From Haloplanus ruber (GTDB taxonomy: Archaea; Halobacteriota; Halobacteria; Halobacteriales; Haloferacaceae), in assembly GCF_024494725.1 (NCBI RefSeq), contig NZ_JANHDK010000001.1, positions 1,054,001 through 1,118,000 of the forward strand: 64,000 bases of DNA, in the 5' to 3' direction. Both the position numbers and the translations under genes were made by a program. The notes under the pieces were generated by a model. The model was given only the letters and a program-made list of their open reading frames with translations. It did not search any database and was not told the origin of the DNA. Shown here one piece after another: positions 44,951 through 53,755 of the stretch; the first letter of the stretch is position 1; the number at the start of each line of letters is the position of its first letter.

Positions 44951-45409
44951 TCACTCCGCGCCGACGCGCCACGTGAACAGCCCCTCGGTGAGGTAATTGA
45001 GGAGCATCCCACAGCCGATTCCGATGGCGTTGGCCACCGTCGGCCAGAGGTCGGCGCCGGCGACGACGAGTCTGATGTCCGTCCACGACGTCAGCGCCGT
45101 CAGAACGGCAAAGCCGACGAGTAAGCCACCCGCCCGCACCAGGTGAGATTTCAGGTAGCGCCGGCCACGGGGGAGCCACCCGGCCGCGCCGGCCTCCGAG
45201 AACGTCCACCAGTCGTTGATCAGGAACATCAGCGTGATCGACACCTCGGCGCCGGCGGCCTTAGCAACCTGCGGGAGAACGCCGTAGCCGGCCGTGAGCA
45301 CCGCGACGACGGCTGTCTCCGCGGTTGCGCCGACCGCACCAACGGAGACGAACTGTCCGAACCGAATCCCGGAGAAAAGCTCCTCCAGTTTGCCCAGGCC
45401 GTCGGTCAT
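44951..45409 (-). CDS. GtrA-family membrane protein
   Basis: 152 residues, four membrane helices with charged loops; FGQFVSVGAVGATAETAVV and the later FLINDWWTFSEAG segment are typical of GtrA, proposed flippases or helpers for lipid-linked sugars. It overlaps the preceding glycosyltransferase stop by four bases. The longer open frame (to 47179) lies antisense to the DUF2298 gene and is not a gene. Confidence 0.88.
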   Translation of the reverse strand: MTDGLGKLEELFSGIRFGQFVSVGAVGATAETAVVAVLTAGYGVLPQVAKAAGAEVSITLMFLINDWWTFSEAGAAGWLPRGRRYLKSHLVRAGGLLVGFAVLTALTSWTDIRLVVAGADLWPTVANAIGIGCGMLLNYLTEGLFTWRVGAE

Positions 45410-46176
45410 CGGTGGTTTCGGTCGACGAGCGCGGGCGTCGACTCCCGCGACCGGTCGAGCATCTCGTGCAGGCGGTCGTTCCGGATGAGGCGCGCCCGAT
45501 GGCGGGCAGCGACGAGTCCCCGGGCCAGTCGAACCGTCGTCCGGACGGGCGAGACGGTCGATTCCGGGCGGTCCTCCCAGACGACCGGTACCTCGACGAT
45601 CCGGCAGTCGACGGCGTCGGCGACGGCGAGCAGTTCGATGTCCCACGCGAAGCCGGGTTCGTGGAGGTAGGGCCGGGTCCGCGTCCAAGCCTCGCGCGTC
45701 AGTGCCTTCGCGCCACACTGGTAGTCGTGGAGGTGGACGTCGAGGAGACGACGGGCCAGCCACGCGAACCCGTCGCCGAGATAGCGTCGCGCGACCGTCT
45801 GGTGGGATTCGACGGTCGCGTCGGGGTGGCGACGCGACCCGGCGGCGAGGCTGGCCTCGCCGGCCGCGACCGGACGGATCACGTCCGCGACGGACGACGC
45901 GGGCGTACTGCCGTCGGCGTCGGCGAAGGCCAATACGTCCGTCGAGAGGGCTTCGAACCCCGCGGTGATCGCCGCACCCTTTCCCCGGCGTGCGGACGAC
46001 TCGCCGACGGTGACCGGCAGGGCGTCGATTCGGTCCCGAACGCCGGGGTCGGAGGCGTCGAGTTCGACGCGGATCGTCTCGGGGGCGACCGTTTCGTGGA
46101 GGGCGTCGACGTAGCGTTCGAGACGGTCGACGTCCGGGTGGTAGGCGGGGATCACCACCCCGACGGAACGGGTCAT
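45406..46176 (-). CDS. Family 2 glycosyltransferase (dolichyl-phosphate sugar synthase type)
   Basis: 256 residues from ATG 46176. N-terminal VVIPAYHPDVDRL binds nucleotide sugar; the metal-binding DxD is FADADGS near residue 86-92; HDYQCGAKALTREAW and AWDIELLAVAD are the conserved DPMS-like acceptor patches. It should transfer a sugar from a nucleotide to a polyprenyl phosphate on the cytoplasmic side. Coupled with the downstream gtrA, as in bacterial gtrAB systems. Confidence 0.9.
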   Translation of the reverse strand: MTRSVGVVIPAYHPDVDRLERYVDALHETVAPETIRVELDASDPGVRDRIDALPVTVGESSARRGKGAAITAGFEALSTDVLAFADADGSTPASSVADVIRPVAAGEASLAAGSRRHPDATVESHQTVARRYLGDGFAWLARRLLDVHLHDYQCGAKALTREAWTRTRPYLHEPGFAWDIELLAVADAVDCRIVEVPVVWEDRPESTVSPVRTTVRLARGLVAARHRARLIRNDRLHEMLDRSRESTPALVDRNHR

Positions 46177-46196
46177 AGGGTGGCCTTTCGTGACGG

Positions 46197-46209
46197 GCGT
46201 AAAAAACCG
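46197..46209 (-). promoter_or_regulatory. TATA promoter of the GT2-gtrA pair
   Basis: Reverse-strand GGTTTTTTACGC, centred 27 bases before the ATG at 46176; leaderless spacing. Confidence 0.65.
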
Positions 46210-46238
46210 AACGACTTGCTCTCGTCTCACACCGAAAC

Positions 46239-46249
46239 CGGTTTATCGT
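46239..46249 (+). promoter_or_regulatory. TATA promoter of the DUF2298 gene
   Basis: CGGTTTATCGT is centred 27 bases before the ATG at 46271. With the opposing element at 46197-46209 it forms a compact divergent control region. Confidence 0.65.
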
Positions 46250-46270
46250 CGCTGGCTCGATTCCGTGTAG

Positions 46271-48586
46271 ATGGAGTACGGGCTCGTTCTCCGGTGGCTG
46301 GTCCTCTACGGCCTCCTCGCGGCGCTTGGCCGGCCACTTGCCGCCCGACTGTTCGCGACTCTCCCCGGTCGCGGGGTCGGCTTCGCTCTTCCGACGGCCC
46401 TCGTCGTCCTCGGAACCGTCGTCTACTGGCTCGGTCATCTCGCCTTTACGCTCCCGACGCTCGCCGCCGGTGTCGTCGTCTTGGCCGGTCTCGCCCTCCT
46501 CGCGGCGCTCGACCGCGACGCGCTCGCCGACCGTCGGATCGAACTCGCCGGCGGCGTTCGCCCCGGACGCGAGGGGTGGGCGGCGGCGGCCGTCTTCGTC
46601 GCCGCCTTCGCTCTCCTGCTTGCCGTCCGCGCCGTCGACCCGGCGGTGATTCCCGTCGGCGGCGAGAAGTTCCTCGATTTCGGCCTGCTGAAATCCCTCG
46701 ACCGGGCGACGCAGCTTCCACCGGCGGACGTGTGGTTCGCGGGTGACCCCGTCGCCTACTACTACGGTGGCCACCTGCTGACGGCGACACTCGCCGACCT
46801 CACGGGCACCGCCCCCCGCTACGCGTACAACCTCTCGCTCGCGGGCTTCTATGCGACCCTCGTGACCGCAGCATACGGACTCGCCGGCGCGATTGCCCGC
46901 CAGCGGGCTGGATCGTGGCGTCTCGCCGGCCTCGCGGCCGCCTTCTTCGTCGGCCTCGCGAGCAACCTCGTCACGGTATCTCGTCTCGCCGTCGGCGCCC
47001 TTCCCGACTCTCAGCGGATGGCGGTCGCCAGCGCCATCGCAGCACAGACCCGCTACTCGGCCGACGCCGTCCGCTCGGGGCTTGACTCCTTCTCGTACTG
47101 GACCGCCAGCCGCGTCATCCCGGGGACGATCAACGAGTTCCCGTTGTTCGCCTGGGTGAACGGCGACCTCCACGCCCACATGATGGGGGCGCCGTTCCTA
47201 CTTTTGGGCGCCGGCCTCGCGTTCGCGCTTTTCCGGACGCCGGCGACCGACCGTCGGCGCCGTCGCGTCCTCGCGTTCGTCGCTCTGCCGCTGCTCGCCG
47301 GCTTTCAAGCCGTCGTCGACACCTGGAGTTTTCCCTCGCTTTTCGGCCTGCTCTTTCTCGCACTCGCGCTCGGCCGCGTCGACCCTTGGGGCCTCCTCTC
47401 GGCGCGGGTGGCCCGCTGGCGGGCCGCCCGCGACGTCGACCCGGTGACGGCGGAACTCGAACGCCTCACGGGTGCCCTCGCCGTCGCGGGGGTCGCTGGC
47501 GCTCTCGGGGGACTCCTCGCGCTCCCCTTTCTGCTGGGCGCGGGTGGCGGCCGGTCGGTGGCGCTCCTGCCGGCCGCAGAGCGTTCCAGCCTGCCGGCGC
47601 TTCTCCTCGTCCACGGCGCCTTCGTCGCTGTCTTCGTCGCCTACCTACTTGATCGCCTGTCCGTCGACCGAGTGTTAGCGCCGCTCGTCGGTCTCGGCGC
47701 CCTCGTCGGCCTCGCGCTGACGGCCAATCTGGCCGTCGCGCTGATCGTCGGCCCACTCTTGATCGCCGGGTGGGCCGCCCATCGCACCGACCGCCCGGTC
47801 GGGTTCGAAACTGTGCTGATCGTCGCCGGTGCAGGGCTGGTTGGCCTCGTCGAACTCGTGTACGTCCGCGAACTCGCCGGGCCGCTCCGAATGAATACCG
47901 TATTCAAGACTTACGCGCAGGTGTGGGTGCTGTGGGGGGTCGCCGCCGGCGTCGCCCTCCCCGCGTTCGTCCGGTGGCCAGGCGGCGTCTCGGTGCCGGG
48001 GACCCGCACTCGCTGGCTCCGTGCGTGCCTCGCCGCCGTCGTCGTCCTCGCGACGGTGCCCTACGCGGGGCTGGCGCTGTCGACGCACTTCGAGGGGGCG
48101 GCCGATCCGACGCTCGACGCCACCCGGTTCGTCGAGCGGCACCACCCCGCAGAGGCCCGCGCCGTCGCCTACGTCGACGACCTGTCGGGCCAGCCGACCC
48201 TGCTCTCGGCGCCGGCGACGAGCCGGTATCCCGGGCCGGAACGCGACGCCCCGGCGCCGCCCGGGATGTATAGCTGGGATTCGAGTCCGGCGGCCAGCCT
48301 CACCGGTGTGCCGACCGTCGCCGGCTGGCACCACGAGGTCGGCTACCGCGGCCGGGAGCCGTACCTCACGCGGGTTCGGGCCGTCGACGACGCCTACACC
48401 GGGCCGCCCGAGCGGACCACGGCGGTGCTCGAACGCTACGGCGTCGATTACGTCTGGGTCGGGCCGGCCGAGCGGGACCGCTACGGCGAGGTGTCCTTCG
48501 CTGACGTCTCGGGGGTGACGCCGGTCTTCGAGAACGAGGCGGTGACGATCTATCGGGTCGAGACGGCGGAACTGGGCGCTGCGTGA
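46271..48586 (+). CDS. DUF2298 (YYY) polytopic membrane protein, probable glycosyltransferase-like
   Basis: 771 residues, about 14-16 hydrophobic helices and a C-terminal soluble domain (about 610-771). The YYYGGHLLTATLADLTG segment near 158-174 is the triple-Tyr hallmark of the archaeal/Chloroflexi YYY family. The sequence layout, with conserved acidic residues in extracytoplasmic loops (for example GGEKFLDFGLLKSL), resembles GT-C fold enzymes that use polyprenyl-phosphate sugars. With GT2 and GtrA opposite, a role in surface glycosylation is likely, but no activity is established for the family. Confidence 0.85.
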   Translation: MEYGLVLRWLVLYGLLAALGRPLAARLFATLPGRGVGFALPTALVVLGTVVYWLGHLAFTLPTLAAGVVVLAGLALLAALDRDALADRRIELAGGVRPGREGWAAAAVFVAAFALLLAVRAVDPAVIPVGGEKFLDFGLLKSLDRATQLPPADVWFAGDPVAYYYGGHLLTATLADLTGTAPRYAYNLSLAGFYATLVTAAYGLAGAIARQRAGSWRLAGLAAAFFVGLASNLVTVSRLAVGALPDSQRMAVASAIAAQTRYSADAVRSGLDSFSYWTASRVIPGTINEFPLFAWVNGDLHAHMMGAPFLLLGAGLAFALFRTPATDRRRRRVLAFVALPLLAGFQAVVDTWSFPSLFGLLFLALALGRVDPWGLLSARVARWRAARDVDPVTAELERLTGALAVAGVAGALGGLLALPFLLGAGGGRSVALLPAAERSSLPALLLVHGAFVAVFVAYLLDRLSVDRVLAPLVGLGALVGLALTANLAVALIVGPLLIAGWAAHRTDRPVGFETVLIVAGAGLVGLVELVYVRELAGPLRMNTVFKTYAQVWVLWGVAAGVALPAFVRWPGGVSVPGTRTRWLRACLAAVVVLATVPYAGLALSTHFEGAADPTLDATRFVERHHPAEARAVAYVDDLSGQPTLLSAPATSRYPGPERDAPAPPGMYSWDSSPAASLTGVPTVAGWHHEVGYRGREPYLTRVRAVDDAYTGPPERTTAVLERYGVDYVWVGPAERDRYGEVSFADVSGVTPVFENEAVTIYRVETAELGAA

Positions 48587-48590
48587 TCGC

Positions 48591-48851
48591 TTACTCGCGG
48601 CCGCGCGGGCTGACCACGTCGAGGGCGTCGGCGTCGATTGCGTCGATGTCGAGCCAGTGGGGGACGTACTGGCGCTTCGCGAACGTCTCGCGCTCGTCGG
48701 GCGTGCCGATGGTACACCAGAGCTGTACCTCATCGGGGCCGTGGTAGTCGCCCTGACGCTGAATCGAGAAACAGACCTGCTCCTCGCCGTCGTACTCGAT
48801 GACGGCGTCCTTGCGGATGCCGGGGTCGCCCCTGACGATGAGCTGTTGCAT
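48591..48851 (-). CDS. HAH_0734-type conserved haloarchaeal protein
   Basis: 86 residues, soluble. MQQLIVRGDPGIRKDAVIEY followed by EEQVCFSIQRQGDYHGPDEV resembles, from memory, a small family known only in Halobacteria. Mixed beta sheet with one Cys; no activity known. It has its own TATA core and converges on the DUF2298 gene. Confidence 0.7.
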   Translation of the reverse strand: MQQLIVRGDPGIRKDAVIEYDGEEQVCFSIQRQGDYHGPDEVQLWCTIGTPDERETFAKRQYVPHWLDIDAIDADALDVVSPRGRE

Positions 48852-48872
48852 GGACCACGCTTCGGACAGTCC

Positions 48873-48883
48873 GGGTTTAATCG
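48873..48883 (-). promoter_or_regulatory. TATA promoter of the HAH_0734-type gene
   Basis: Reverse-strand CGATTAAACCC, centred 27 bases before the ATG at 48851. Confidence 0.55.
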
Positions 48884-48913
48884 CTTCGATGGGTGTCGAG
48901 AGAATCCGTGCGA

Positions 48914-48924
48914 ACGCTTTTGCC
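48914..48924 (+). promoter_or_regulatory. TATA-like promoter of the SPFH gene
   Basis: ACGCTTTTGCC, centred 28 bases before the ATG at 48947; same GCTTTT core as before korA and aroE. Confidence 0.5.
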
Positions 48925-48946
48925 CACGACAGCCTAATTCGATGGT

Positions 48947-50089
48947 ATGGCCCCCGTCGTACTGCAGTTGATCCCAGGGCTCGGACCGCTCCTCGTCGGC
49001 GTGCTCGTCCTGTTGCTCGCCATCGTCACCGTCTACCAGATGGTCGAGATCGTAGACGCCTACGAGAAGAAGGCACTCACCGTCTTCGGCGAGTACCGAC
49101 GACTACTCGAACCGGGGATCACGTTCATCCCCCCGTTCGTCTCGCGGACGTACGCCTTCGACATGCGGACCCAGACACTCGACGTGCCGCGCCAGGAGGC
49201 GATCACCCGCGACAACTCGCCGGTGACCGCGGACGCCGTCGTCTATATCAAGGTGATGGACGCCAAGAAGGCGTTCCTTGAGGTGGACAACTACAAGATG
49301 GCGGTCTCGAATCTCGCCCAGACGACGCTGCGTGCCGTCCTGGGCGACATGGAACTCGACGACACGCTGAACAAGCGCCAGGAGATCAACGCCCGCATCC
49401 GGAAGGAACTCGACGAGCCGACCGACGAGTGGGGCGTCCGGGTCGAGTCCGTCGAGGTCCGCGAGGTCAACCCCTCGAAGGACGTCCAGCAGGCGATGGA
49501 ACAGCAGACCTCCGCGGAGCGTCGCCGCCGGGCGATGATTCTCGAAGCGCAGGGGGAACGGCGAAGCGCCGTCGAAACGGCCCAAGGGGAAAAGCAGTCG
49601 AACATTATCCGCGCCCAGGGTGAAAAGCAGAGCCAGATCCTCGAAGCACAGGGTGACGCCATCTCGACCGTGTTGCGCGCGAAGTCCGCGGAGTCGATGG
49701 GCGAACGCGCCATCATCGAGAAGGGGATGGAGACCCTAGAGGGGATCGGCCAAGGCGAGTCGACGACGTTCGTCCTCCCGCAGGAACTCACGTCGCTGGT
49801 CGGCCGGTACGGCAAGCAGTTGACCGGCAGCGACGTCCAGGACACGGAGGGACTCGACTCGCTCGATTTCGACGCCGAAACCCGCGAGCTGATCGGTCTC
49901 GACGACATCGAGGAGATCCTCGGACAGATCGACCAGGCCGCGGAGATGGACATCGAGGAACTGGAACAGGAGGCAGAAGCGATCAAGTCGGGCGCCGGGA
50001 CGGACATCAAGAGTCCGGACGAGGTGGTTCAGCAGGCGGACGGATCGCCCGACGCCGCCGAGTCAGAGCCGGAACCCGAGACGGAGTGA
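48947..50089 (+). CDS. SPFH/stomatin-like membrane scaffold protein
   Basis: 380 residues. One N-terminal membrane helix (about 8-32), an SPFH/band-7 domain (35-190, with EKKALTVFGEYRRLLEPG), then a helical region with repeated AQGE units (ILEAQGERRS, ETAQGEKQS, IRAQGEKQS, LEAQGD) that oligomerises. The acidic C-terminal tail of 100 residues is disordered. Stomatins organise membrane microdomains and often partner with an NfeD protein or protease; neither is adjacent. Confidence 0.92.
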   Translation: MAPVVLQLIPGLGPLLVGVLVLLLAIVTVYQMVEIVDAYEKKALTVFGEYRRLLEPGITFIPPFVSRTYAFDMRTQTLDVPRQEAITRDNSPVTADAVVYIKVMDAKKAFLEVDNYKMAVSNLAQTTLRAVLGDMELDDTLNKRQEINARIRKELDEPTDEWGVRVESVEVREVNPSKDVQQAMEQQTSAERRRRAMILEAQGERRSAVETAQGEKQSNIIRAQGEKQSQILEAQGDAISTVLRAKSAESMGERAIIEKGMETLEGIGQGESTTFVLPQELTSLVGRYGKQLTGSDVQDTEGLDSLDFDAETRELIGLDDIEEILGQIDQAAEMDIEELEQEAEAIKSGAGTDIKSPDEVVQQADGSPDAAESEPEPETE

Positions 50090-50109
50090 TCACTCGGCCG
50101 CGGGGGCGA

Positions 50110-50121
50110 CACCCTTTAGTC
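50110..50121 (+). promoter_or_regulatory. TATA-like promoter of the winged-helix gene
   Basis: GACACCCTTTAG-type element centred about 30 bases before the ATG at 50146. Confidence 0.45.
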
Positions 50122-50145
50122 GACAGCTACCGAGCACCAAGGTAG

Positions 50146-50817
50146 ATGCCGAACGGGGACCGGGGGGTCGACGAGGACAAACGAACTACGCTGCGCCGCT
50201 TCGCCGCGCTGGGTGCGGCGACGCCGCTTGCCGGGTTCGGGAGCGGCGAGGCGGCCGCACGCTCGACGGACGACAGCTCCGACGTTCGCGGCGCAATCCT
50301 CGGGTACGTGAACACGACTCCCGGGGCACACTTCTCGAAGCTCCGTGACGACCTGCAGTTGGGGACAGGCGAGACACAGCACCACCTGCGCCGACTGCTC
50401 GACGGCGGGGAGGACACACACGAGACGGCCGGCCGTCGGTCCACGGAGGCCACCATCGTCTCACGGCGCGACGGCGACTACCGCCGCTTTTTCATCGCCG
50501 ACCGCTTCTCGACGTTCGAACAGGTGGCGCTCGGCTACCTTCGCCGGGAGACACCGCGGGGGATGTTGCTGACGCTGCTTCGCCACCCTGGCGCGACCGG
50601 AAGTGCGGTGGCCGATGCTGTCGGGGTGTCGCGGGCGACGGTGAGCACGTACGCCTCGGAACTCGCGGAGGCGGGACTGCTCGCCCGAGACGACGGCTAC
50701 GTCGTCGCACGCCCGGAGACGATCATCACGCTCTTGGTGCGGTACGCGGACTCCTTCGACGACGAGGTGCGCGCGTTCGCCGCCGAGGCCGACGACCTGC
50801 TCCGATACGATCCCTAA
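50146..50817 (+). CDS. Winged-helix regulator with a signal-peptide-like N-terminus
   Basis: 223 residues. Residues 12-39 (RTTLRRFAALGAATPLAG then FGSGEAAARS) resemble a weak Tat signal. Two winged helix-turn-helix units follow: about 48-110 (GYVNTTPGAHFSKLRDDLQL) and 128-200 (VADAVGVSRATVSTYASELAE, with recognition helix). The double wHTH is common in haloarchaeal regulators; export of such a DNA-binding protein would be odd, so the N-terminus may instead anchor it to the membrane or be misread. It converges on the DUF7123 gene, overlapping by four bases. Confidence 0.75.
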   Translation: MPNGDRGVDEDKRTTLRRFAALGAATPLAGFGSGEAAARSTDDSSDVRGAILGYVNTTPGAHFSKLRDDLQLGTGETQHHLRRLLDGGEDTHETAGRRSTEATIVSRRDGDYRRFFIADRFSTFEQVALGYLRRETPRGMLLTLLRHPGATGSAVADAVGVSRATVSTYASELAEAGLLARDDGYVVARPETIITLLVRYADSFDDEVRAFAAEADDLLRYDP

Positions 50818-51050
50818 GCCTCGACCATCCAGGTCGTCCCCGAGGAGTAGCCCCACTTCTCGACGGTCACGTCGAACTCACCGGTGCGGATAGCGGTCAT
50901 GTTCGCCCCAACCTCCTTTGCCGTCATGCCGAGTTCCGACGCGATGAGCCGTGACTTGAAGTACGTCTTGTCCGCCGCGTGTTCGCGCAGGTACGCGAGG
51001 ATGCGTCGCTGTTTGTCGGTGAGATCGTTGCCGGCGGCACTCGTGCTCAT
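50814..51050 (-). CDS. Small winged-helix protein (DUF7123 type)
   Basis: 78 residues from ATG 51050. LTDKQRRILAYLREHAADKT and LIASELGMTAKEVGANMTAI form a compact wHTH with a C-terminal beta wing ending GTTWMVEA. It is likely a DNA-binding regulator; targets unknown. The longer frame upstream to 51104 is not needed because a TATA core lies 26 bases before 51050. Confidence 0.8.
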   Translation of the reverse strand: MSTSAAGNDLTDKQRRILAYLREHAADKTYFKSRLIASELGMTAKEVGANMTAIRTGEFDVTVEKWGYSSGTTWMVEA

Positions 51051-51070
51051 ACTTGTTTGGTCGGCGCTAA

Positions 51071-51080
51071 CGGTAATAGG
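51071..51080 (-). promoter_or_regulatory. TATA promoter of the DUF7123 gene
   Basis: Reverse-strand CCTATTACCG, centred 26 bases before ATG 51050. The rest of the 250-base gap to 51302 shows no gene that I can support. Confidence 0.5.
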
Positions 51081-51268
51081 GCGTTTGGTACGGACGGTTA
51101 ACACCGCGCTGTCTGTCGATTATTGGGCTACGGTGGCGGGTGAATCACCCCGTGAGCGGGTGGGGAGGTACGGTTACCTAACAGGCCTCGGACGCCGGTG
51201 GGGGACAGCCCGGACCGCCGAGAGAGCGTGGTGGCGTCGCAGAAACCGCTCGTACCCGCCGGAAACGA

Positions 51269-51281
51269 AGGTTCTTATTGG
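51269..51281 (+). promoter_or_regulatory. TATA promoter of the phosphatase-superfamily gene
   Basis: AGGTTCTTATTGG, centred 27 bases before ATG 51302. Confidence 0.55.
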
Positions 51282-51301
51282 TGTCCCGGATATGCGATGG
51301 T

Positions 51302-52654
51302 ATGGGTCTGTTCGATAGACTGCGGGGAGAGGATCACCCGCGTGTCGCGTTCATCGGCATCGACGGGGTGCCGTTTAGCCTCCTCGAGGACCACCCCGAG
51401 GAGTTTCCCAACTTCGCGTCGCTCGCATCGGAGGGCAGCGCGGGCGCCATCGACAGCATCGTTCCGCCGGAGTCGAGCGCCTGTTGGCCGGCGCTCACGA
51501 CCGGCGTCAATCCCGGTGAGACGGGAGTGTACGGCTTTCAGGACCGCGAAGCTGGCTCCTACGACACCTACGTCCCCATGGGACAGGACGTCCAAGCGCC
51601 GCGCATCTGGGACCGACTGGAGGAAAACGACCGGACCGCGACGGTGATGAACGTCCCGGTTACGTTCCCCCCACAGCGAAACGTCACGCGGATGGTGTCG
51701 GGGTTCCTCTCGCCCGGCGTCGACAAGGCGGCCCACCCGGACGGACTCCGGGACTACCTGCAGTCTATCGACTACGCCATCGACGTGAACGCCAAACTCG
51801 GACACAAAGAGGACAAAAGCGAGTTCGTCGAGGACGCCCACGACACCATCGACACGCGCTTCGAGGCGTTCTCCAACTACCTCGAAGACGACGACTGGGA
51901 CCTGTTTTTCGGCGTCTTCATGACCACCGACCGGGTCAATCATTTCCTGTTCAAGGATTACGAGCGCGACGGCCCGAACAAGGAGGCGTTCATGGACTTC
52001 TACCGGAAGGTCGACGACTACATCGGCCGGATTCGCGACAGCCTGGACGACAACGTGACACTCGTCGTCGCCAGCGACCACGGCTTCACCTCCCTCGATT
52101 ACGAGGTACACTGCAACGCGTGGCTCCAGGAAGAGGGCTGGCTCTCCTTCGAGGACGATGACCACGACGACCTGACGGATATCGCCGAGGAGTCGCGGGC
52201 GTACTCGCTCATCCCCGGTCGCTTCTACATCAACCTCGAAGGCCGGGAGCCACGGGGTTCGGTCCCTCAAGAGGAGTACGAGTCGACCCGCGACGAACTG
52301 AAGGCGGCACTAGAGAGTCTAGAAGGGCCGGACGGCAACCCGGTGTGTGAACGCGTCGTCGAGAAGGAGGACGCCTTCCGCGGCGAACACGACGATATCG
52401 CGCCTGATCTCGTTGCCATCCCCAGCCACGGGTTCGACCTCAAATCCGGGTTCAAGGGTCACGACGAGGTGTTCGACGTCGGGCCGCGGAACGGGATGCA
52501 CAGTTTCGACAACGCGACGCTGTTCGTCGACGACCCCTCGGCATCGGTGACGGACGCCGACCTGTTCGATATCGCGCCGACCATCCTTGATCTGATGGAC
52601 GTCGACTACGGCCGCACCGACTTCGACGGTGGCAGCCTCGTCACGTCGAAGTGA
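51302..52654 (+). CDS. Alkaline-phosphatase-superfamily hydrolase (nucleotide pyrophosphatase/PDE-like)
   Basis: 450 residues, no signal peptide. Metal ligands are visible: Asp21 (IGIDGVP), the nucleophile region PPESSACWPALTTG (54-67), DRVNHFLF, and ASDHGF, plus MHSF near 405. In relatives the nucleophile is usually Thr in PPxTxPAW; here the aligned residue is Ser58. Such enzymes hydrolyse phosphomono- or diesters, or transfer phosphate groups to lipids or glycans. Haloarchaeal copies sit in cytoplasm or near glycosylation genes. Convergent with cetZ. Confidence 0.85.
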   Translation: MGLFDRLRGEDHPRVAFIGIDGVPFSLLEDHPEEFPNFASLASEGSAGAIDSIVPPESSACWPALTTGVNPGETGVYGFQDREAGSYDTYVPMGQDVQAPRIWDRLEENDRTATVMNVPVTFPPQRNVTRMVSGFLSPGVDKAAHPDGLRDYLQSIDYAIDVNAKLGHKEDKSEFVEDAHDTIDTRFEAFSNYLEDDDWDLFFGVFMTTDRVNHFLFKDYERDGPNKEAFMDFYRKVDDYIGRIRDSLDDNVTLVVASDHGFTSLDYEVHCNAWLQEEGWLSFEDDDHDDLTDIAEESRAYSLIPGRFYINLEGREPRGSVPQEEYESTRDELKAALESLEGPDGNPVCERVVEKEDAFRGEHDDIAPDLVAIPSHGFDLKSGFKGHDEVFDVGPRNGMHSFDNATLFVDDPSASVTDADLFDIAPTILDLMDVDYGRTDFDGGSLVTSK

Positions 52655-52655
52655 C

Positions 52656-53732
52656 CTAGAGCAGCCCGTCGATCCGGTCGTCTTCGAGCGCCGAGGCGGC
52701 ATCTTCGTCGTCGTCCCCCGCATCTGCGGCCTGTCGTGCCCGTTCGAGGAAGCCGTCGAGACGGTCGGAGTCGGCCACCCCGCCGAGCAAGACGAGCGCC
52801 GCGAGGCGGTCGCCCGAGAGGGGGAAGTCGCCGCCCCGAACCTCCATCGTATCGAGTTCGGTCTCCAGCCAGGAGCGGGCGCGCTCGACGCCCTTCCGAG
52901 AGATGGTCTCGGGCCGGCCGGCGACGACTAATAGTCCGCGTTCGGCGCTGGTCGTATCGGGGAGGCTCAGCCCCGACCGCATCGCCCGACGGGTGGTACT
53001 CGTGACGACGTTCACGTTCGCCGCCGCCTCGGACGACGACTCCGCGGCGGCGTAGCCGAGCGTAGCGACGCCCGTCCCGCGGAGGGTGTTGATGACCTCG
53101 GAGCTGTCGACGACGGACTCACCGACGCCGTCGACCGCCTCGCCGGCCGCGAGCAACAGGCCGACACGGCGGGCGATGCGCTCGTTGATCGCCTCGTATC
53201 CGGATTCCAGGCTCTCGCCTGCCGACCGCCAGGCGTCGTTGTCGACCAAGAGCGTCGCGTCGGCCTCCCGGCTCAGTGTCTTCAGCGACCGCCCGGCGTT
53301 CGCCTGGTAGAGCGCTCCCTCATCTCGCCCGGGAAGGATGCCGAGGCCGTAGACCGGCACGTCGTAGATTCGCTGGAGTTCCTTGACGAGATACGGTGCG
53401 CCCCCACTCCCGGTCCCACCGCCGAGGCCGGCGACGACGAACACCGCCTCGGCCCGGGCGGTCACCCGCCCGTCGATGGCGCCGAGTACCTCCTGTACGT
53501 CGTCCCGCATCACCTTCGTGCCGAGTTCGTTGTCGCCGCCGACCCCGTGTCCGTTCACCTCGGCCCCGCCGATCAGGACCGTATCGAGAGGGAGGGACTG
53601 CAGGTCGGAGCGGGCGCTGTTGACCGCGAGGGAACCGATGACCGCGCCAAAGCCGTTTCGCGCGTCGAAATCGGACAGGGCGTCGACGACCTTACCGCCG
53701 GCCTGTCCGACACCAATCAGGACGGACTTCAT
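52656..53732 (-). CDS. CetZ-family tubulin/FtsZ homologue
   Basis: 358 residues from ATG 53732. MKSVLIGVGQAGGKVVDALS and GHGVGGDNELG are CetZ-specific nucleotide loops, and the tubulin signature GLGGGTGSGGAP is at 103-114, followed by YGLGILPGRDEGALY. CetZ proteins shape cells and support motility rather than divide them. Its acidic C-terminal tail (about 335-358) is short. It is divergent from the pilus-like operon across a 131-base gap with a promoter for each side. Confidence 0.92.
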   Translation of the reverse strand: MKSVLIGVGQAGGKVVDALSDFDARNGFGAVIGSLAVNSARSDLQSLPLDTVLIGGAEVNGHGVGGDNELGTKVMRDDVQEVLGAIDGRVTARAEAVFVVAGLGGGTGSGGAPYLVKELQRIYDVPVYGLGILPGRDEGALYQANAGRSLKTLSREADATLLVDNDAWRSAGESLESGYEAINERIARRVGLLLAAGEAVDGVGESVVDSSEVINTLRGTGVATLGYAAAESSSEAAANVNVVTSTTRRAMRSGLSLPDTTSAERGLLVVAGRPETISRKGVERARSWLETELDTMEVRGGDFPLSGDRLAALVLLGGVADSDRLDGFLERARQAADAGDDDEDAASALEDDRIDGLL

Positions 53733-53755
53733 GCGTCCGACGTGTGTCTTGCGCC

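Noticed and set aside
44951-47179. 742-codon reading of the GtrA frame
   Set aside because: Everything upstream of 45409 lies opposite DUF2298 and GT2 coding sequence and is low-complexity Arg/Gly; only the last 152 codons form the GtrA protein.
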